Source: Halospeciosus flavus
Lineage (GTDB): Archaea > Halobacteriota > Halobacteria > Halobacteriales > Halobacteriaceae
DNA: 64,000 nucleotides
Assembly: GCF_029814175.1 (NCBI RefSeq)
Contig: NZ_CP122313.1
Location: 186,001-250,000 of the forward strand
Reading direction: 5' to 3'
How positions within the stretch are numbered: position 1 is the first letter of the stretch; the number at the start of each line of letters is the position of its first letter. Below are positions 60,555 to 64,000 of the stretch, in pieces. A program made the translations under genes and the position numbers. Under the pieces are notes generated by a model. It saw only the letters and a list, made by a program, of their open reading frames with translations, ran no database searches and was not told where the DNA came from.

Positions 60555-61250
60555 TTAGGACTCGGTATAGTCTGGCCGCTCAGCGTATTCAATCGGATCG
60601 CGTTCGCCGAGATTCTGGAATGCTTGGAGGCGGAATGCACATGCATCGCATGTGCCACACGCTGGTGCTTCGTCGCGGTAACAGCTCCATGTGTGCTCGT
60701 AGGGGACATCAAGTTCGAGGCCGCGCTCGGCGATATCCGTTTTCGATGACTCGACGAACGGTGCTTCGATGCTGATCTCTGTCTCTGGTTTCGTGCCGAC
60801 GTCGACGACTTGCTGGAATGCCTCGAAGAATTCCGGCCGGCAATCCGGATACCCGGAGAAATCTTCGCTGTGTGCGCCGATGAATACGGCCTCGCAGTCG
60901 TTGGCTTCTGCATACGACGTCGCCATCGACAGCAAGTTGGCGTTCCGGAACGGCACGTAGGAACTTGGAATTTCGTCGCTCTCCAAGTCCGCCTCCTCGA
61001 CGTCCATCTCCTCGTCAGTGAGACTCGATGCACCGATTTTCGAGAGGTGGTCGGTTGTCAGATGGAGGAAGTCGGCGGCATCGAAGACCTCTGCCTGCGC
61101 TTTCGCGCATTCGTATTCTTTCGTCTCGGTTTGCTGTCCGTACGACGTGTGCAGCATGTACAAGTCATATCCAGCGTCCTGTGCAACTGCTGCTGCAGTC
61201 GCACTATCCATCCCGCCAGACGCCAGGATAACTGCCCGCTGCTCGGTCAT
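60555..61250 (-). CDS. queC: 7-cyano-7-deazaguanine (preQ0) synthase QueC
   Basis: 231 residues. PP-loop ATP motif LASGGMDSATAAA, YVPFRNANLLSMATSYAE, and the zinc site SCYRDEAPACGTCDAC. Makes preQ0 from 7-carboxy-7-deazaguanine. Last gene of the leftward queD-queE-folE-queC operon; start overlaps the folE stop. In this context preQ0 is the precursor for DNA modification by DpdA. Confidence 0.95.
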   Translation of the reverse strand: MTEQRAVILASGGMDSATAAAVAQDAGYDLYMLHTSYGQQTETKEYECAKAQAEVFDAADFLHLTTDHLSKIGASSLTDEEMDVEEADLESDEIPSSYVPFRNANLLSMATSYAEANDCEAVFIGAHSEDFSGYPDCRPEFFEAFQQVVDVGTKPETEISIEAPFVESSKTDIAERGLELDVPYEHTWSCYRDEAPACGTCDACAFRLQAFQNLGERDPIEYAERPDYTES

Positions 61251-61855
61251 TGGTGGCCCTCCGTGCGATTGATTGCGGCCTGAAACCGGTCACGCTCGGC
61301 TTCAGACGGTTCCCCAGCTGTCGCTCTGGTAGTAGTCGTACTTTCCGTCTCGATACCGCGCATCGCTTCACAGAGATGGGTTGCATCCATTTCTACGAGG
61401 ACTGTGGCTGCGTCAAGTTCGTCGGCGAGCCCCGACGCGATGTCGTTCGTTAGCCGTTCCTGCATCGTGAGTTGGCGGGACTGCCAGCGGACGTACCGCG
61501 TCAGCTTCGAGAGTCCCACCACCTCTTCGTTCGGTCTGTACGCAAGATGGACGGTGCCGAAAAACGGTAGCAGATGGTGCTCACACAGCGAGTACACTGG
61601 AATGTCCGTCTTCACGACGAGATCGGTCGTTTCCGCATCGAAGGTCCGCATGGTGGGCTTGGCGGCCTCGCGTTGGCCTTTGGTGAGTGTGGCGAACGCG
61701 CCCGGAACGCGGCGCTGCCAGGTCTCAGCGAGTTCGTCCCGGTCCGGGTCTTCGCCGACGGCCTCCAGTAGGAGGCGAACACCGCGCTGGGCTTTCTCGT
61801 GGTCGATCTCCGATTCTACCTCGTCACTAGCGAGTTGAGAGTGCGTACTCGTCAT
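61247..61855 (-). CDS. folE: GTP cyclohydrolase I (type IA)
   Basis: 202 residues from ATG at 61855, one base after the queE stop. Zinc ligands: YSLCEHHLLPF and THLCEAMRGIE. GLSKLTRYVRWQSRQLTMQERLTNDI is the conserved core. Produces dihydroneopterin triphosphate, the first step to preQ0. The N-terminus and C-terminal tail are acidic extensions. Dedicated copy for the deazaguanine pathway. Confidence 0.93.
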   Translation of the reverse strand: MTSTHSQLASDEVESEIDHEKAQRGVRLLLEAVGEDPDRDELAETWQRRVPGAFATLTKGQREAAKPTMRTFDAETTDLVVKTDIPVYSLCEHHLLPFFGTVHLAYRPNEEVVGLSKLTRYVRWQSRQLTMQERLTNDIASGLADELDAATVLVEMDATHLCEAMRGIETESTTTTRATAGEPSEAERDRFQAAINRTEGHQ

Positions 61856-61856
61856 G

Positions 61857-62631
61857 TTACGTTTCGGGAGCGTCGTTCCACAGGTCGACGTGCAAGCGCG
61901 GCGTGTACCGGTAGCCGTACTCCATCGCCAAGTTAGCGACTTCTTTCCGCCTGTTGTCAAGTTCGTCGCGTGTCGTCCCTTCGGGCATCAGCAGGACATC
62001 GGAATCAGGGATATGGCTCGATGTGGCTGTGCGGATGTCTGCAAGGAGGGACTCGATTTCGGGCATATCGTCGGGACCTGTGACGACGAATTTGAGTTGT
62101 GTGTCACAGTCATCGACGAACTGGCCGAGTGTATCGAGGTCGATGCGGCGGTTCTCGTGGCGGTCAGCCCACTCGCCGTCGCCCTTGGGGTCCTTTTCAG
62201 CGGTGGGTGTGCTGGAGGCGAGTTTCGGGCTAATGCTTGCTAAGTCGATTGGTGCGTCGCGATGGATGGTGCCGTTGGTTTCGACGGTGGTGTGGTAGCC
62301 GAGATCATCGAGACGTTCGAGGAGGGTGACTGCTTCGTCGTGGATGAGTGGTTCCCCGCCAGTAAGGACGACGTGATCGGCGTCTGCGTGTGATTGCACT
62401 TCCTCAACGATTTCATCGACGCTCATGGTGGCGTGGGTTGGTTCCCAGGAAGTATGATAGGAGTCACAGAACCAACATCGGAGGTTACAGCCACTTGTGC
62501 GGATGAACACCGACGGTGTCCCGGTGAGCTTTGCCCTCGCCCTGAAGCGAGTAGAAGAGTTCGTTGACCGGCAATGCTGCGCCTTCAACGTTGTCTGCTG
62601 ACTGCTCGTCAGCGGTTGAGCTCACTGGCAT
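61857..62631 (-). pseudogene. queE: 7-carboxy-7-deazaguanine synthase QueE, frameshifted
   Basis: Start ATG at 62631 (overlaps queD stop) gives MPVSSTADEQ...LPVNELFYSLQGEGK; the rest, LTGTPSVFIRTSGCNLRCWFCDSYHTSWEP...VLTGGEPLIHDEAV, is in the next frame to 61857. The run GGCAAAGCTC near 62530-62537 has one A more than the frame needs. The radical-SAM cluster CxxxCxxC, the GGEP motif and the C-terminus are intact. So a single base insertion separates the first 34 codons. True mutation or homopolymer error. Confidence 0.88.
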
Positions 62632-63086
62632 TAGTGAGTCGCCCCCGCACAGAGTTCCGACGTCTCTCGGACCATCACTGAGACGTCGGAGACGGAATCA
62701 GGGAGGGTCTCGAGGAGTTTTTGTTCCAAAATGACCCCCATCACTTCCGCAGTTGGCGGATGTTCGAGGACAATGAGTGAATCACCGTCGCCACTCTGCT
62801 TGAAGGCCTCAATGAGCGGATCGTCCTCTTCGAGGAGGAAGCGATGGTCCCAGTCATCTATTACCTGGGTAATATCTCCTTTGTCCACGACCCACCCATC
62901 TTCGGTGAGGGTCCCGGTGACTTCGACGGAGATCTCGTAATTGTGACCATGTGGACGACTGCATTTCCCGTCGTGGTGGAGGAGGCGGTGTCCTGTGCTA
63001 ATTCGGATTGGTTGGTCGCCTCCGATCAGGAGTGTTCGTTCCCCTTTGTCAGCGAGTTGTGACGTGGGTTGCTGTTCTAACGGCAT
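62631..63086 (-). CDS. queD: 6-carboxy-5,6,7,8-tetrahydropterin synthase QueD
   Basis: 151 residues. Zinc-binding and catalytic motifs: ISTGHRLLHHDGKCSRPHGHNYEISVEV, with catalytic Cys and the HGH pair, then WDHRFLLEEDDP and the C-terminal MVRETSELCAGATH. First gene of the leftward operon; divergent from dpdA 125 bases away. Converts dihydroneopterin triphosphate to carboxytetrahydropterin. Confidence 0.93.
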   Translation of the reverse strand: MPLEQQPTSQLADKGERTLLIGGDQPIRISTGHRLLHHDGKCSRPHGHNYEISVEVTGTLTEDGWVVDKGDITQVIDDWDHRFLLEEDDPLIEAFKQSGDGDSLIVLEHPPTAEVMGVILEQKLLETLPDSVSDVSVMVRETSELCAGATH

Positions 63087-63210
63087 GGAACGGCATTCTT
63101 TCAGTATGCACTAAGTATTATCGGAAGAATACTCGAGCCCCATCTACTCGCAAGAGAAAGGGATATTCATATGGTTCGGCGAAGCAAGCCTAACATGGTG
63201 ACTCTAATCT
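63087..63210. promoter_or_regulatory. Divergent promoter region queD/dpdA
   Basis: 124 bases. On the minus strand a TATA-like GATAATACTT lies near 63111-63120, about 25-35 bases before the queD start. On the plus strand GGGATATTCATATGG (63158-63172) lies about 40-50 bases before the dpdA start. Lets synthesis of the base and its insertion be switched together. Confidence 0.45.
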
Positions 63211-64000
63211 ATGAGGTTCTACGTTCCTGAGTGGGACGACGCGGTTGACGCCCACTACGACTTCGAGCACGACGAGCTCTCTAGTCTCAACCGCAAGGAG
63301 CGGAATCTCGACTACATCTGGGATATTTTCGATCGCGAAACCACACCCATCGATGGGGTGCTAATTTCACGGGAGCAAGTCGAAGAGACCGACCGAAAAG
63401 CTGAGCGCCTCGCTGAATACGGCGTTTATGACGACCCAGTCCTCTCAGTTCCAGACTGGCTACCGACAATCAGCGATTGTGGAGCGTGGGGGTACAAATC
63501 ACTCCCATTCCCTCCCTACGGAAACAAGGATATGCTAGACTTCTATGAGACACTAGAAGTTTCTGTCGGCGTTACTATCGATCACTTGGTCCTTGGCTCC
63601 GGTAAGGATAAGGGCCGTCTCTATCTCGACAAGCGTGCGTTTCACGAGGACTTCAAGAAGGGCGACATTCCTGATTCTCTTTCTGATGTCGTCGACGTTA
63701 TGGTTGACGAGTGGCCTGAGGAGTGGCCGGATTATGTCGGCGAGTACGAGCCGTCAATTCGAACTGAACAGACTGAAAACATCACAAACTTTACTGCAAG
63801 TGATTTTCATGGCGATATCGATGTCGTTCTTCGGCGATTAGCTGAGGATCGCCGTGCAGTCTATCGAGAGAACGACGAGAAATTCCGCTATGAGTTGACG
63901 CTACACAATGCCGAAGAAATGTACGATCTGTATCAGAATGGTGACTATCCATTCCGTTTGATGGTTGCTATCCAGGGGTGGGACCCCAAGTCGTACATTA
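63211..64000 (+). CDS. dpdA: DpdA, DNA 7-deazaguanine transglycosylase (3' end off window)
   Basis: 263 codons open to the right edge from ATG at 63211. MRFYVPEWDDAVDAHYDF is the DpdA-type N-terminus. TGT-fold marks: GVLISREQVEE, PTISDCGAWGYKSLPFPPY (Asp-containing active-site loop), VGVTIDHLVLGSG, RYELTLHNAEEMYDLY and FRLMVAIQGWDPKSYI, the last equivalent to the GxxQGW motif of TGT enzymes. Replaces guanine in DNA by a 7-deazaguanine (preQ0). The queDEC-folE operon beside it supplies the base. Whether dpdB and dpdC follow is outside the window. Confidence 0.85.
   Translation, partial: MRFYVPEWDDAVDAHYDFEHDELSSLNRKERNLDYIWDIFDRETTPIDGVLISREQVEETDRKAERLAEYGVYDDPVLSVPDWLPTISDCGAWGYKSLPFPPYGNKDMLDFYETLEVSVGVTIDHLVLGSGKDKGRLYLDKRAFHEDFKKGDIPDSLSDVVDVMVDEWPEEWPDYVGEYEPSIRTEQTENITNFTASDFHGDIDVVLRRLAEDRRAVYRENDEKFRYELTLHNAEEMYDLYQNGDYPFRLMVAIQGWDPKSYI

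Overview
The window is DNA from a halophilic archaeon (Halobacteria). Its proteins are very acidic, promoters are TATA-like with little or no leader, and it carries an archaeal Orc1/Cdc6 initiator, HTH_10 and PhoU/AbrB-type regulators and haloarchaeal IS families (IS5, IS6, ISH8-like IS4, IS1341-type tnpB). An Orc1/Cdc6 gene with its own origin repeats, metal-resistance operons, IS scars and plasmid-type small proteins point to a megaplasmid, secondary chromosome or large genomic island. No rRNA, tRNA or CRISPR array was seen.

Layout. 1-3.3 kb: mercury module (merA cut by the left edge, a CopZ-like Fe-S metallochaperone, a dihydrolipoamide-dehydrogenase-like flavoprotein). 3.3-4.8 kb: IS1341-type tnpB. 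5-10 kb: PhoU-like regulator, a PhoU scrap and an ECF transporter operon (S component, fused double ATPase, EcfT, small membrane protein). 10.5-17.9 kb: arsenic island with arsR-acr3-arsC-arsC leftward and arsD-arsA plus small Cys-tailed proteins rightward, then an Rdx-like thioredoxin-fold protein and an HxlR regulator. 18.4-19.7 kb: decayed molybdate/tungstate-type ABC transporter. 19.7-20.5 kb: a pair of Fluc fluoride channels. 20.6-21.8 kb: nonsense-mutated tnpB. 22-28.4 kb: plasmid accessory genes (second arsenite-type permease, ArdC/ImmA-like protease, nucleotidyltransferase/HTH pair, SWIM protein) with a thrice-repeated inverted-repeat element. 28.4-30.7 kb: replication origin with Orc1/Cdc6. 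30.7-39.2 kb: small hypotheticals, a metallophosphoesterase split by an IS5-type element, an Mrr-like nuclease, an RHH regulator with bracketing operators, and an IS6 element. 39.2-64 kb: defence island.

The defence island is the main discovery. It reads as an archaeal Dpd-type 7-deazaguanine DNA modification/restriction system. The right edge holds dpdA (DNA 7-deazaguanine transglycosylase, partial), divergent from a queD-queE-folE-queC operon making preQ0 from GTP. Facing it is a long operon: an unknown protein, a DpdG-like protein, a DpdH-like ATPase with embedded Ig-like repeats, a coiled-coil protein, two tandem giant Zn-ribbon/MZB helicases (DpdJ type) and a phospholipase-D nuclease (DpdK type). 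A CARF-HTH (Csa3-like) regulator diverges from that operon although no CRISPR locus is present. The coiled-coil gene is split by an ISH8-like insertion with an exact 10-bp target duplication, and queE carries a one-base frameshift, so the system may be decaying or phase-silenced in this isolate.

Several single-base frameshifts (ABC ATPase P-loop, queE, ISH8 transposase, a hypothetical at 28.2 kb) could be real decay or sequencing errors; these cannot be separated from sequence alone.
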